Assembly: GCA_963710205.1 (NCBI GenBank)
Contig: CAVPZG010000006.1
Location: 481,356 to 545,355, forward strand
DNA from: Pacificimonas sp963710205
GTDB lineage: Bacteria; Pseudomonadota; Alphaproteobacteria; Sphingomonadales; Sphingomonadaceae
Reading direction: 5' to 3'
Length of the DNA: 64,000 bases
The notes below the pieces were generated by a model. That model saw only the letters and a program-made list of their open reading frames with translations, had not been told where the DNA came from and made no database searches. This document shows positions 19,563-27,604 of the stretch, in pieces. Each line of letters begins with the position of its first letter. Position 1 is the first letter of the stretch. A program made the translations under genes and the position numbers.

Positions 19563-20690
19563 ATGATGGCGGGACCGCTTTCAGGACTGAAGATCATTGA
19601 GATGGCGGGCATCGGCCCCGGCCCGTTTTGCGGCATGATGCTGGCCGACCACGGCGCTGAAGTCATCCGCATAGACCGCCCGGGCGCGCGGCCGGAGCCT
19701 GTTCTGGGGCGCAGCCGCCGCTCGGTCGTCGTCAACGTGAAGACGCCAGAGGGCGTGGACGTGGTTCGCAGACTTGCCGCGTCCGCGGACGGGTTTTTCG
19801 AGGGGCTGAGGCCGGGCGTCATGGAACGGCTTGGTCTGGGCCCCGATGTGCTGCTGGGCGACAATCCGAAGCTGGTTTACGGACGGATGACGGGCTGGGG
19901 CCAGTACGGTCCCTACGCGCAGGCCGCAGGACATGACATCAACTATATCGCGCTGTCGGGCGCGCTGCATGGTTATGGGCGTGCGGGGGAGAAGCCAACG
20001 CCGCCCATCAACATGATCGGCGATTTTGGCGGCGGCGGCATGATGCTGGCATTCGGAATGGTATCGGCGCTGCTTCATGCGGGAAAGACCGGTGTGGGCC
20101 AGGTCATCGACGCGGCGATGACCGACGGTAGCGCGGCGCTGATGGCCATGATCTGGGGCTTTCGCGGAGCGGGCATGTGGCAGGACGAGCGCGGCGTGAA
20201 CCTTTTGGATACTGGCGCGCATTTCTATGACACCTATGAAACCAGCGACGGCAAATATGTGTCGATCGGATCGATCGAGCCGCAATTCTACGCCGAACTG
20301 CGGCGACTGGCAGGACTTGAGGACGATGCCGATTTCGACGCGCAGATGGATCCGGCCAGTTGGGGACCGCTGAAAGAGAAGCTCACGGTGCTGTTCAAGA
20401 CCAAGACGCGCGATGAATGGGATGCACTGATGGCGGAAACCGACGTCTGCTTCGCGCCCGTGCTGTCGATGTCGGAGGCACCCTCCCATCCGCACAATGC
20501 GGCGCGCGGAACCTTTGTCGAAGTCGGTGGGATGATGAACCCGGCGCCCGCGCCGCGTTATTCGGTGACGGAGACGGCAGCACCCGAAGCGCCGCCTGAG
20601 ACGGGCAGTTCGACACGCGCCGTTCTGGAAGAGATGGGACTGACGGCGGCCGAGATCGATGCGCTGTTCGAAGGCAAGGCGGTCGCCTGA
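19563..20690 (+). CDS. CaiB/BaiF family CoA enzyme, alpha-methylacyl-CoA racemase-like
   Basis: This 375-residue protein has the N-terminal GIGPGPFCGMMLADHGAEVI and VLGRSRRSVVVNVKTPEG of class III CoA transferases. His124 (GHDINYIALSG) and Asp154 (MIGDFGGGGM) match the His/Asp acid-base pair of alpha-methylacyl-CoA racemases, so epimerisation of 2-methylacyl-CoA thioesters is more likely than CoA transfer. Role inferred: degradation of branched fatty acids or sterol side chains. GAGGAGA precedes the ATG. Confidence 0.88.
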   Translation: MMAGPLSGLKIIEMAGIGPGPFCGMMLADHGAEVIRIDRPGARPEPVLGRSRRSVVVNVKTPEGVDVVRRLAASADGFFEGLRPGVMERLGLGPDVLLGDNPKLVYGRMTGWGQYGPYAQAAGHDINYIALSGALHGYGRAGEKPTPPINMIGDFGGGGMMLAFGMVSALLHAGKTGVGQVIDAAMTDGSAALMAMIWGFRGAGMWQDERGVNLLDTGAHFYDTYETSDGKYVSIGSIEPQFYAELRRLAGLEDDADFDAQMDPASWGPLKEKLTVLFKTKTRDEWDALMAETDVCFAPVLSMSEAPSHPHNAARGTFVEVGGMMNPAPAPRYSVTETAAPEAPPETGSSTRAVLEEMGLTAAEIDALFEGKAVA

Positions 20691-20703
20691 CGCCTGGTGA
20701 GTC

Positions 20704-21393
20704 CTACCTGAAAGTCAGGAATTCCGCTGCCGCATCGAACGCGGCCTTGCGGCGCTCCCGCGTTCTCGTCGCCTCTTCGTCCTCCCCCCAGGTCTCGGCC
20801 TGGAAAAGCTCATCGAGTTCTCCTGCCACCCACGCGGCTTCCCGATCGACTTCGCCCGCCAGCAGGGCGAGCGTTATGACAAGCGATCCCGAGATCGTGA
20901 CAAGCGGCTGAGCGGCGGCGAGCGTGAAGTCGTCATAGGCGTCAAGCGCGGCGGACAGGCGTCGTATGGTGGCCGCGGGTTGCGGCTGATGCATGATCCC
21001 ATCGGTCACGGTGAAGGTGATCTCGTAGCGCCTTGCCGCCCAGTCGAGCAGCGGCTGCCAGAGGCCATCCTGACGCGCGGCAAGAACGTCAGGCCCGGCA
21101 GCGCGGTAACAGAGAAGATCGCTCTCGCCATAGGCGGCGATTCCTCTCGCAAAACCGGACCGGTCGGGCGCGACATGGTCGACAGCGGCATTGGCAAGCC
21201 CGGTCATGGGCATGGAGGCGGGGTCGATCAGGTCGCGCTGGCCGTTCCACTCGCTCGCGATCGCGGATGCCATTTTGGCCGTGGGCAGCAGCAGCGCCGC
21301 GCGCTTTGGCGTTTTCAGTTCGCGGCCATCGAGCTCGATGCGCCAGCCCGCCTCCGTCTCCGCCGCCTCGGCATTCCTGTAAAACCGCTTCAC
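20704..21393 (-). CDS. ATP12-family F1-ATPase assembly chaperone
   Basis: The product has 229 residues: KRFYRNAEAAETEAGWRIEL, DGRELKTPKRAALLLPT, AIASEWNGQRDLIDPASMPM and TGLANAAVD form the ATP12 signature. Family members bind the F1 alpha subunit during ATP synthase assembly. The GTG start at 21393 overlaps the upstream stop (GTGA), indicating coupling. The frame is open far upstream, but that part is out of register with the family. It is the last gene of the crcB-rluC-HAD-72 aa-ATP12 operon. Confidence 0.9.
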   Translation of the reverse strand: MKRFYRNAEAAETEAGWRIELDGRELKTPKRAALLLPTAKMASAIASEWNGQRDLIDPASMPMTGLANAAVDHVAPDRSGFARGIAAYGESDLLCYRAAGPDVLAARQDGLWQPLLDWAARRYEITFTVTDGIMHQPQPAATIRRLSAALDAYDDFTLAAAQPLVTISGSLVITLALLAGEVDREAAWVAGELDELFQAETWGEDEEATRTRERRKAAFDAAAEFLTFR

Positions 21394-21608
21394 TTGCCGT
21401 CTGTCTCGCGCCAGCGTTTGCGGATCAGGGCGGGGATCAGGAACATGAAGGCGACACCCGCGATGGTCGTGAGCTTGCCGGTAATCTCGTCCTGGAATCC
21501 AAATGCGCCCTTCAGCCAGATCTGCAGGCCAAGGACGACCAGAACCATGCCGATGATGCGGACAAGGCTGAGGCGCAGGTAACGCTTGCGGAAATCGATA
21601 TCGGTCAT
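21390..21608 (-). CDS. Small two-TM membrane protein
   Basis: This 72-residue protein has two TM helices (about residues 18-34 and 44-62) with a charged start (TDIDFRKRYLRLS) and end (RKRWRETDGK). It overlaps the HAD gene upstream (ATGA) and ATP12 downstream (GTGA). No family was recognised; conservation of the operon slot would be the test of function. Confidence 0.75.
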   Translation of the reverse strand: MTDIDFRKRYLRLSLVRIIGMVLVVLGLQIWLKGAFGFQDEITGKLTTIAGVAFMFLIPALIRKRWRETDGK

Positions 21609-22267
21609 GCCCGAAGGATATAGTCGCCCAGCGCCGCATAGTCATCGGCGACGATTTCCGCGCCCGCCTCGATCAGTTCTTCGGGCGCATGATAGCCCCA
21701 CGCGACGCCAAGCGCGCGGACGCTGGCGTTCCGGGCGAGCGTCATGTCAAAGACGGTATCCCCGATCATGACTGTATCGGCCGCAGCCGCGCCCGCGTCG
21801 CGCATCGCCTGCTGCAACATCGACGGATGCGGTTTTGACGGGTGCCGGTCGGCGGTCTGCAACGTGATGAAGCGCGCGCGAATGCCATGATGGTCGAGTG
21901 CGTGGATCAGGCCGCGATCCGATTTTCCCGTGGCGACGCCCAGCAGCCATCCGTCTGCCTCAAGCCGCGCCATGGTATCGAGCGTGCCCTCGTAGAGCGG
22001 TTCCAGCGCCAGCGCGCGGTCGGCGCGCATGCGCTGGTAGCAGCGCTTGTATTCGTCGGCGAGCTTGCCATGGAAGTCCGCATCGGCACTCGGTAGCAGC
22101 TGCGCCATTGCCTCGGGCAGTGACAGGCCGACGATACGCCGTGTCGCGTTCGCGGGCGGCGGCGTCAGGCCATTTTCCGCGAAACAGGCATCCATCGCGG
22201 CGATGATGTTGGCCTGACTGTCGAGCAGCGTCCCGTCGCAATCGAAAACGGCGAGTTTGACGGTCAT
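21605..22267 (-). CDS. HAD-superfamily phosphatase (phosphoglycolate phosphatase-like)
   Basis: This 220-residue protein has the four HAD motifs: VFDCDGTLLDS (nucleophile Asp9, acid Asp11), GVATGKSDRGL, a Lys in HPSKPHPSM, and MIGDTVFDMTLARNA. The cap-1 helical insert and length match Gph/PGMB-type phosphatases. Position after rluC and coupling by ATGA recur in alphaproteobacteria (family knowledge). The substrate is unproven. Confidence 0.88.
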   Translation of the reverse strand: MTVKLAVFDCDGTLLDSQANIIAAMDACFAENGLTPPPANATRRIVGLSLPEAMAQLLPSADADFHGKLADEYKRCYQRMRADRALALEPLYEGTLDTMARLEADGWLLGVATGKSDRGLIHALDHHGIRARFITLQTADRHPSKPHPSMLQQAMRDAGAAAADTVMIGDTVFDMTLARNASVRALGVAWGYHAPEELIEAGAEIVADDYAALGDYILRA

Positions 22268-23388
22268 TTCTTCTTCCGCCCGCCACTGCGCTTCGGCGCA
22301 GCGCCGCGTCTGCGGCGTTCGCGGGTTTCGTCGCGGCGTTCGCGGCGGATGTCACGGGCCTTGTGCTTCCTAAGGCGCGCCTTTGCGCCCGGATCGTCGA
22401 TATCCTCCTCCAGCGGCAGATCGCCGATGGACAGATCGAAACCAAGGCCGGCAAGCGTGTCCGCGAAATGTTCGGCTGGATCTGCCTTTACGTCCAGCAT
22501 TCCACCTTCGGGCAGGGACAGGCGCAGCCTGCGGGCGTGCAGATGCAGCTTGCGGCTGATGCCGCCCGTCAAATAGCTTTCCTTGCCGCCATATTTACCG
22601 TCGCCCACGATGGGGTGACCGATGGCGTCCATATGCACACGCAGCTGGTGCGTGCGGCCCGTCAGGGGTTGCAGTTCCAGCCAGGCGGCGCGTCCGGCGG
22701 CGCGGTCGATGCGGCGATAGCGGCTGACGGCGCGCTGGCCGTTCTCCTCGTCCACCATCATCTTCTCGCCGTTGAAACCAGGCTGTTTGGACAGCGCCAG
22801 CTCGATGCGGCCCTCCGCGATTTCGGGAACGCCCATGGTGATGGCCCAATAGAGCTTGCGCGCGGTACGATCCGAAAAGGCCTTGGCGAAATGCGCAGCG
22901 GCGCGCGAAGACCGCGCAATCAAAAGCGCGCCCGACGTGTCCTTGTCGAGGCGGTGGACCAGCTTCGGCCTGTCGTCACGCTCGAACTTCAGCGCGTCCA
23001 GCAGACCGTCAACATGCGCGCGGATGCCCGTGCCGCCCTGCGTGGCGAGGCCAGCGGGCTTGTTGATGACGATGGCATGTTTCGATTTGTGGATGACGAG
23101 CGACTGCGCAAATTCAATCTGGTCATCGGTCAGTGCCTTGGATTCGCGTTTCTGTGCGAGCGGGCTTGCCTTGGCGCTTTCCATGGGCGGGACACGGATG
23201 ACCTGTCCCGCGGCGATGCGGTCGCCGGGCTTGGCGCGCGCGCCATCGAGGCGCAGCTGGCCGGTCCGCGCCCATTTCGACACGATGGTGAAACTGGCCT
23301 CCGGCAAGTGCCGCCGGAACCAGCGGTCGAGGCGGATGTCGTCGTCGTCCGGCGCGACGGTGAACTGGCGGACATCGGTGGTCGTCAT
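22264..23388 (-). CDS. rluC: RluA-family 23S rRNA pseudouridine synthase
   Basis: This 374-residue protein has an S4 RNA-binding domain at the start (RLDRWFRRHLPEASFTIVSK), then the catalytic RluA domain with HRLDKDTSG (catalytic Asp148), PLTGRTHQLRVHM and KLHLHARRL. The C-terminus is a basic Arg/Lys tail (RRERRDETRERRRR, then GGRKKK) likely to bind RNA. RluC modifies 23S rRNA helices in E. coli; the exact site here is inferred. It overlaps the genes on both sides. Confidence 0.9.
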   Translation of the reverse strand: MTTTDVRQFTVAPDDDDIRLDRWFRRHLPEASFTIVSKWARTGQLRLDGARAKPGDRIAAGQVIRVPPMESAKASPLAQKRESKALTDDQIEFAQSLVIHKSKHAIVINKPAGLATQGGTGIRAHVDGLLDALKFERDDRPKLVHRLDKDTSGALLIARSSRAAAHFAKAFSDRTARKLYWAITMGVPEIAEGRIELALSKQPGFNGEKMMVDEENGQRAVSRYRRIDRAAGRAAWLELQPLTGRTHQLRVHMDAIGHPIVGDGKYGGKESYLTGGISRKLHLHARRLRLSLPEGGMLDVKADPAEHFADTLAGLGFDLSIGDLPLEEDIDDPGAKARLRKHKARDIRRERRDETRERRRRGAAPKRSGGRKKK

Positions 23389-23780
23389 CGGATGATGGCC
23401 CTTATGAGGAACGCGCCGAAAAGCGTGCCGAGAATACAGAGGATGACGGAGGCGCTCGCGTAAACGGCGGCGGGCGCGAAGCGGCGGTCAACCAGCATCT
23501 CGCTGAGCTCAAGGGAGAAGGCGGAGAAGGTGGTGAAACCGCCGAGGATGCCAGTGATCAGAAAAAGCCGCGTGCGTGACGTGCCGCCATGGTCGATGGT
23601 CAGCATGACAAGCGCGCCGATAAGGATGCTGCCAATCAAATTCACTGCGAAGGTGCCCCAGGGAAAGCCGGGGCGGGTGATGACCTGATTTGTCCAGTGT
23701 ACAGCGAGAAAGCGTCCGCTCGCACCAATGCCGCCGCCAAGAGCGACGAGAGCGAGATGGGAAAGCGGGATGGGCATCAT
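23385..23780 (-). CDS. crcB: Fluoride exporter CrcB/Fluc
   Basis: This 131-residue protein has four TM helices. GASGRF and GTFAVNLIGS near the start and the diagnostic GGFTTFSAFSLE (about 80-91) identify a Fluc channel. Two subunits form the dual-topology channel that expels fluoride. It leads the reverse operon and overlaps rluC by ATGA. No fluoride riboswitch is visible in the 28-base gap upstream. Confidence 0.93.
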   Translation of the reverse strand: MMPIPLSHLALVALGGGIGASGRFLAVHWTNQVITRPGFPWGTFAVNLIGSILIGALVMLTIDHGGTSRTRLFLITGILGGFTTFSAFSLELSEMLVDRRFAPAAVYASASVILCILGTLFGAFLIRAIIR

Positions 23781-23808
23781 CTGGCGCGTCTTAACGCCGT
23801 GCGCGCAC

Positions 23809-24726
23809 CTATGCCACGCCGAACGTCCAGCCTTCGGTGTGCGCGATTTCGGGCGTCAGGCCCTTGGGAGACCAGTAGGCGGCATTCCCGGCGATACGTC
23901 TCAGGCCGGCCGCCGAAACCAGAACGTCGGTCTGATGATCGTTGTAACTTGCTTTGACGACGGGTTTTGAACCGAGCGCCATCAATGCGGCGTTGAGATT
24001 TTCCGTATCGCGCAGCTTCAGGCCGCGCGGACTGCCGCCCATGCGAATGAAGATGCGGGTGTAGAGTTCGGCAACAAGGCTCTGCCCCGACAGGCGCGCG
24101 GCGTCCGGTGCGCCTGTAAAATCGAACGGCCAGATCGGCACATGTCCGTTCAGCTGGTGCAGCAGGCGCATGCCGGCGAAGCTTGCCTTGGCAACCTGCG
24201 CGGCGCCAATGACGTCGTATATGGATGAGGGCTTGCCGCCGCCGCCCGCGTTGAACGCCTTCTCACAGGCGCGAAGGTGCATGTAACCGGCCTTCGTTCC
24301 GCTTGCCGCGCCGAAATAGAAATGTTCGGGGAAGGCGGTTTCCAGGAAACTGGCCGCCCCGAAATCCTCGTCGTCGCTGCGGCTGTCGACATATTTCCAG
24401 AAGGCGCGGGCATTCACCGGTGCGTCGCTGCCGGGAAGGTAGCTGCCACGTTCATGCAGCGGCGGTGCGAAGCTGAAATCCATGGCGATCAGCGTCGGCG
24501 CCTCGGCGGCGGTGGCCGTGATCCAGTCGAGCGCCTCCGTTCGTGACCAGACATGACCTGGCCGAACGAGCCGCGGCGCGCCGTGTCCGGCCTCGCAGAT
24601 TGCGACGGCAATACCCTTGTGCCTGCGGCCCTTTGCGCCGGACCAGTCGATCGCGGCATAACGAGCGAAAGAAGAAGGGGCGGCATCGCTGCCACCCCTT
24701 CCGGCTCTGGACGGTTCTACGCTCAC
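23809..24726 (-). CDS. Conserved hypothetical protein, possibly RNase H-like fold (DUF429-like)
   Basis: This protein of about 305 residues starts at a GTG whose bases overlap the stop of the upstream gene. YAAIDWSGAKGRR and LIAMDFSFAPP carry Asp residues on beta-strand-like segments, reminiscent of RNase H-like DUF429 proteins, but the rest (YIHLRACEK-like and GHVPIWPFDF regions) is not decisive. No signal peptide or TM. Function unknown. Confidence 0.7.
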   Translation of the reverse strand: MSVEPSRAGRGGSDAAPSSFARYAAIDWSGAKGRRHKGIAVAICEAGHGAPRLVRPGHVWSRTEALDWITATAAEAPTLIAMDFSFAPPLHERGSYLPGSDAPVNARAFWKYVDSRSDDEDFGAASFLETAFPEHFYFGAASGTKAGYMHLRACEKAFNAGGGGKPSSIYDVIGAAQVAKASFAGMRLLHQLNGHVPIWPFDFTGAPDAARLSGQSLVAELYTRIFIRMGGSPRGLKLRDTENLNAALMALGSKPVVKASYNDHQTDVLVSAAGLRRIAGNAAYWSPKGLTPEIAHTEGWTFGVA

Positions 24727-25961
24727 GCAGCCGGCGGCGGCGGGGGCGGCGTCTTTGCCTCCGGCGTTTTCGCCCTGGCCTCGGACTCGTCCATCAGACG
24801 GTCGAGCAGCCGGCGGGCGGGTTCGCGTCCGCCAAGACCAAATGCCAGTGCCGCGGCCACCGCTGCCGACCCAAGAATGAGGGCGAAGGCGAGGTTCACG
24901 ATGTCGTTGGCAAGACCCATGAAGCGCAGGCCCATGGCGACGGCCAGGGCGATTGTCGCATATTTGACGATCGCCGGCGCGAAGTTGGTCTCACCTGTCG
25001 AACGCGATACGGCGTTGGCCAGAACGTTCGCCAGCATGACACCCGCAAGGATGATCGCACTGCCGAAAATGACCTGTCCGCCGAGCTCGATAAGCTGCGT
25101 CAGGAGGGCGGTAACGGCGGTAAAGCCAAGTTCCTGCGTCGCCATGATTGCGCCGAACAGCAGGATGGCGGTCATCGTGATGACGCCTGCGGCCTTGCTG
25201 ACACGCATGGTCGACGGAAACGCGCCAAGACCGGCGACCGCCTGGTCAGCGCCTGTGGCGGCGACCAGCTGCTCGATCACGGAGCCAGCCCATTTGCCGA
25301 TGAAGTAGGCGATGGCGAGGATGACACCGGCGGCAATGACACGCGGCAGCGCCTGCAGGACGACATCCAGCATCCGTGTCGCCGGATCGGTGATGGACGG
25401 AATATCAAGTATATTGAGCGCCATGATCGAAACGGGCACGATAATAAGTACGAAGGCGATGGTGCCGAGAACGTTGCCCAGGTTCAGATCACGCGCCGTA
25501 ACGCTTGTCACCCCAGCCTTTGCTGCCCATTTGTCCGCCTCGAATGTCGCCATTGCGGTCATGATGACCCGCTTCACAATGCGTGCGAGGACAAGACCGA
25601 TGAAGAACACGATCGCCGCCCCGATAATGCGCGGGATATAAGCGAAGATGGTGGTGGTCATTTCGTTGACGGGTGCGACGACTTCGCTGAGCTCCAGCGG
25701 CTGAAGCGCGGCGACGATACCGACCAGAAGGACGATCCAGTAGGCGAGGGTGCCGAGCTGTTCGCCCAGCGTCGTACCACCGCCGATGGCATCCTGATGC
25801 TTCTTGAGCGCCGAAATGCGATCGACCAGTTTCGCCAGGCCCCATTTGACAGCCTTGGCGACAAACCAAGCCACGACGAATATGACGATGGCGGCGAGAA
25901 TACGCGGTCCCCATTCGGAGACCAGCCCCAGAATGTTATCGCGGTAGTAGATGTTACCCAT
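24723..25961 (-). CDS. Integral membrane protein of conserved TM-helix repeats (MscS-related, without MscS core)
   Basis: The protein has 412 residues and at least nine hydrophobic helices. It repeats the pattern PRIxAAxxxxIxxxxAKxVK seen in TM_helix (PF05552) proteins: PRILAAIVIFVVAWFVAK, PRIIGAAIVFFIGLVLAR and PRVIAAGVILAIAYFIGK. These are often annotated as mechanosensitive channels, but the MscS pore domain is not seen. The C-terminus is a Pro/Ala tail. A role in osmotic or membrane-tension response is inferred only. Confidence 0.82.
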   Translation of the reverse strand: MGNIYYRDNILGLVSEWGPRILAAIVIFVVAWFVAKAVKWGLAKLVDRISALKKHQDAIGGGTTLGEQLGTLAYWIVLLVGIVAALQPLELSEVVAPVNEMTTTIFAYIPRIIGAAIVFFIGLVLARIVKRVIMTAMATFEADKWAAKAGVTSVTARDLNLGNVLGTIAFVLIIVPVSIMALNILDIPSITDPATRMLDVVLQALPRVIAAGVILAIAYFIGKWAGSVIEQLVAATGADQAVAGLGAFPSTMRVSKAAGVITMTAILLFGAIMATQELGFTAVTALLTQLIELGGQVIFGSAIILAGVMLANVLANAVSRSTGETNFAPAIVKYATIALAVAMGLRFMGLANDIVNLAFALILGSAAVAAALAFGLGGREPARRLLDRLMDESEARAKTPEAKTPPPPPPAA

Positions 25962-25986
25962 GAAGCTACGTCCCCTTGTTAATACA

Positions 25987-26003
25987 GCGGCAATTCTTGC
26001 CGC
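25987..26003. promoter_or_regulatory. Inverted repeat upstream of the TM-helix-repeat gene
   Basis: GCGGCAA-TTC-TTGCCGC is a perfect 7-bp-arm palindrome 26 bases before the ATG at 25961 and 43 bases past the stop at 26046. It could be an operator or a weak terminator; no T-run follows on either strand. Confidence 0.35.
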
Positions 26004-26045
26004 AAAGGGAAGCCGATAGATAGGATTGTTGGGATGTCGTAACGA

Positions 26046-27425
26046 CTAAAGGGCAAGGTTCGCGACAATATCCCGGCTGAAACGCGTTATGTCGAAACCC
26101 TTGTCCTCGCCAATCGGATCATAGCCGCGCCGAATGACGAGCAGATCATGCGCGGGAACGATAACCAGATACTGACCGCGATTGCCACGCGCGGCATAGG
26201 TTCCGGCGGGAAGGCCGCTCTCTTCACGCGCGACCCACCAGGTCGCGCCATAGCCCCAGTCGCCGTCGGGCTGGGCGGGACCCATGGTCGTGACACGCTC
26301 CACAAAACCACGTGGCAGCAGGCGTTCCTGTTCCCAAATGCCGTCGTTCAGATAAAGCAGGCCCAGCCGCGCCATGTCGCGGGACGTGGTCCAGACCTGG
26401 CTGGACATCACAAAATCACCGCGCCAATCCACTTCCGGAAACGTGTGCGTCATGCCGATCTTCCACAACAGTTCCGTGAAAGGCAGGGAGAGATACGCGG
26501 CATCGTCCTTCATGGCATGGCGGAGCCCATAAAGCGCGAGGAGGGTGTCGTTATTGGCATAGCGATATGTGCTGCCCGGCCGGTGGAGCAGTGACTGGCC
26601 GGGGCTGCTGTCGGCAACGCTCGTTCCCCCCAGATAGATGTCGTCGGTGCGGTTTCCCGCGAAATCGCTGGTCAGACCGGATGCCATCCGCATCAGCTGG
26701 TCGGTCGAGATCGCGCCGCGCGGATCGCCGGGTGACTGCCACTCCGCTATGGGTGCGGGGGCGAGGAGGTCGATCTTCTCCTGCTGTGCGGCAATGCCAA
26801 GCACGGTACCGGCAATGGACTTCGCCACTGACCAGGTGCGCTGCGATGTTTTCGCGTCGAAACCGTCCGCATAGCGCTCGGCGACGATATGACCCTTGTG
26901 CACGATCAGGACGGCTGAGGTCTTCGATCCGTCTCCATAGCTCTCAGCGTCGAATGCGGCCTCAACGAGGGCCGCAAGTGCGGGATCGGATGACAGCCGT
27001 TCCGCGCCGCTATCGCCATGGGGCCAATCGGCCGCGCGCAAGGATTGGGGCGGGCTTCCCTCCATCCTTGGCAGATCGGCGATGGCGGACATATCCGCGC
27101 CGATGGGAAGCTGTGTGCAGCCAAGATTGGGGCGCCAGGCGGCAATGCGCGGCGGCATGGTGGGATCATAGGTAACGCTGACGGTCTTTGCGTCCCGGTC
27201 TATGACCGCCGCCAGGTCAGCGACGTCCGCACGCAGTTCGGGATAAACGCTTGTCAGCTCATGTGCGTCGATTTCCGTCTGCGCCTGGCCGGCGTTGAAA
27301 CTGCCCGAGCAGGTGAAGGCCGCCTTATATCCGGCGGCGAGCGCGCGGGTGTAGGCGGGGTCGGCTTCAGCGGCAGGCGCGCCTCCGGCGATGCCGATTG
27401 CCGCAGCCATGAACCATCTCAGCAT
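26046..27425 (-). CDS. Exported serine hydrolase of the beta-lactamase/PBP-like (class C) family
   Basis: This 459-residue protein has a signal peptide (MLRWFMAAAIGIAGGAPAAEA). Ser199-x-x-Lys202 (TWSVAKSIAG) and Tyr289-Ala-Asn (YRYANND) form the serine-hydrolase active site. HRPGSTYRY and MARLGLLYLNDG are typical of the beta-lactamase-related family that includes esterases and 6-aminohexanoate hydrolases. A true antibiotic-inactivating activity is not implied. The ATG at 27425 restores the signal peptide; upstream in-frame sequence is non-conserved. Confidence 0.9.
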   Translation of the reverse strand: MLRWFMAAAIGIAGGAPAAEADPAYTRALAAGYKAAFTCSGSFNAGQAQTEIDAHELTSVYPELRADVADLAAVIDRDAKTVSVTYDPTMPPRIAAWRPNLGCTQLPIGADMSAIADLPRMEGSPPQSLRAADWPHGDSGAERLSSDPALAALVEAAFDAESYGDGSKTSAVLIVHKGHIVAERYADGFDAKTSQRTWSVAKSIAGTVLGIAAQQEKIDLLAPAPIAEWQSPGDPRGAISTDQLMRMASGLTSDFAGNRTDDIYLGGTSVADSSPGQSLLHRPGSTYRYANNDTLLALYGLRHAMKDDAAYLSLPFTELLWKIGMTHTFPEVDWRGDFVMSSQVWTTSRDMARLGLLYLNDGIWEQERLLPRGFVERVTTMGPAQPDGDWGYGATWWVAREESGLPAGTYAARGNRGQYLVIVPAHDLLVIRRGYDPIGEDKGFDITRFSRDIVANLAL

Positions 27426-27604
27426 CTGAATTCTCCCGCCTTGTGCCCACGGATGTCTTCTGTCTTCGCAGGCATGTGTCAATCGTGCGCAGCATGTGGG
27501 CGGAGTGCAGATTGTCGGTCCCCGCGCACCGCTGACCGCAAACTGGGCAGTCGCCTGCGTAACGAACCTGCAGCGCGGTATCGGCGATGCTAATCTCTTC
27601 CACC

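Noticed and set aside
23781..23808. Fluoride riboswitch before crcB
   Set aside because: Only 28 bases separate crcB from its upstream neighbour, too few for the aptamer, and no matching pattern was seen.
24543..25982. A 479-codon forward frame opposite the TM-helix-repeat gene
   Set aside because: His/Asp/Gln-rich shadow; the reverse-strand gene has clear TM repeats and a proper start.
26046..27425. Antibiotic-resistance beta-lactamase
   Set aside because: Motifs fit the broad serine-hydrolase family; the long atypical N-terminal half and envelope setting do not specifically support a class C resistance enzyme.
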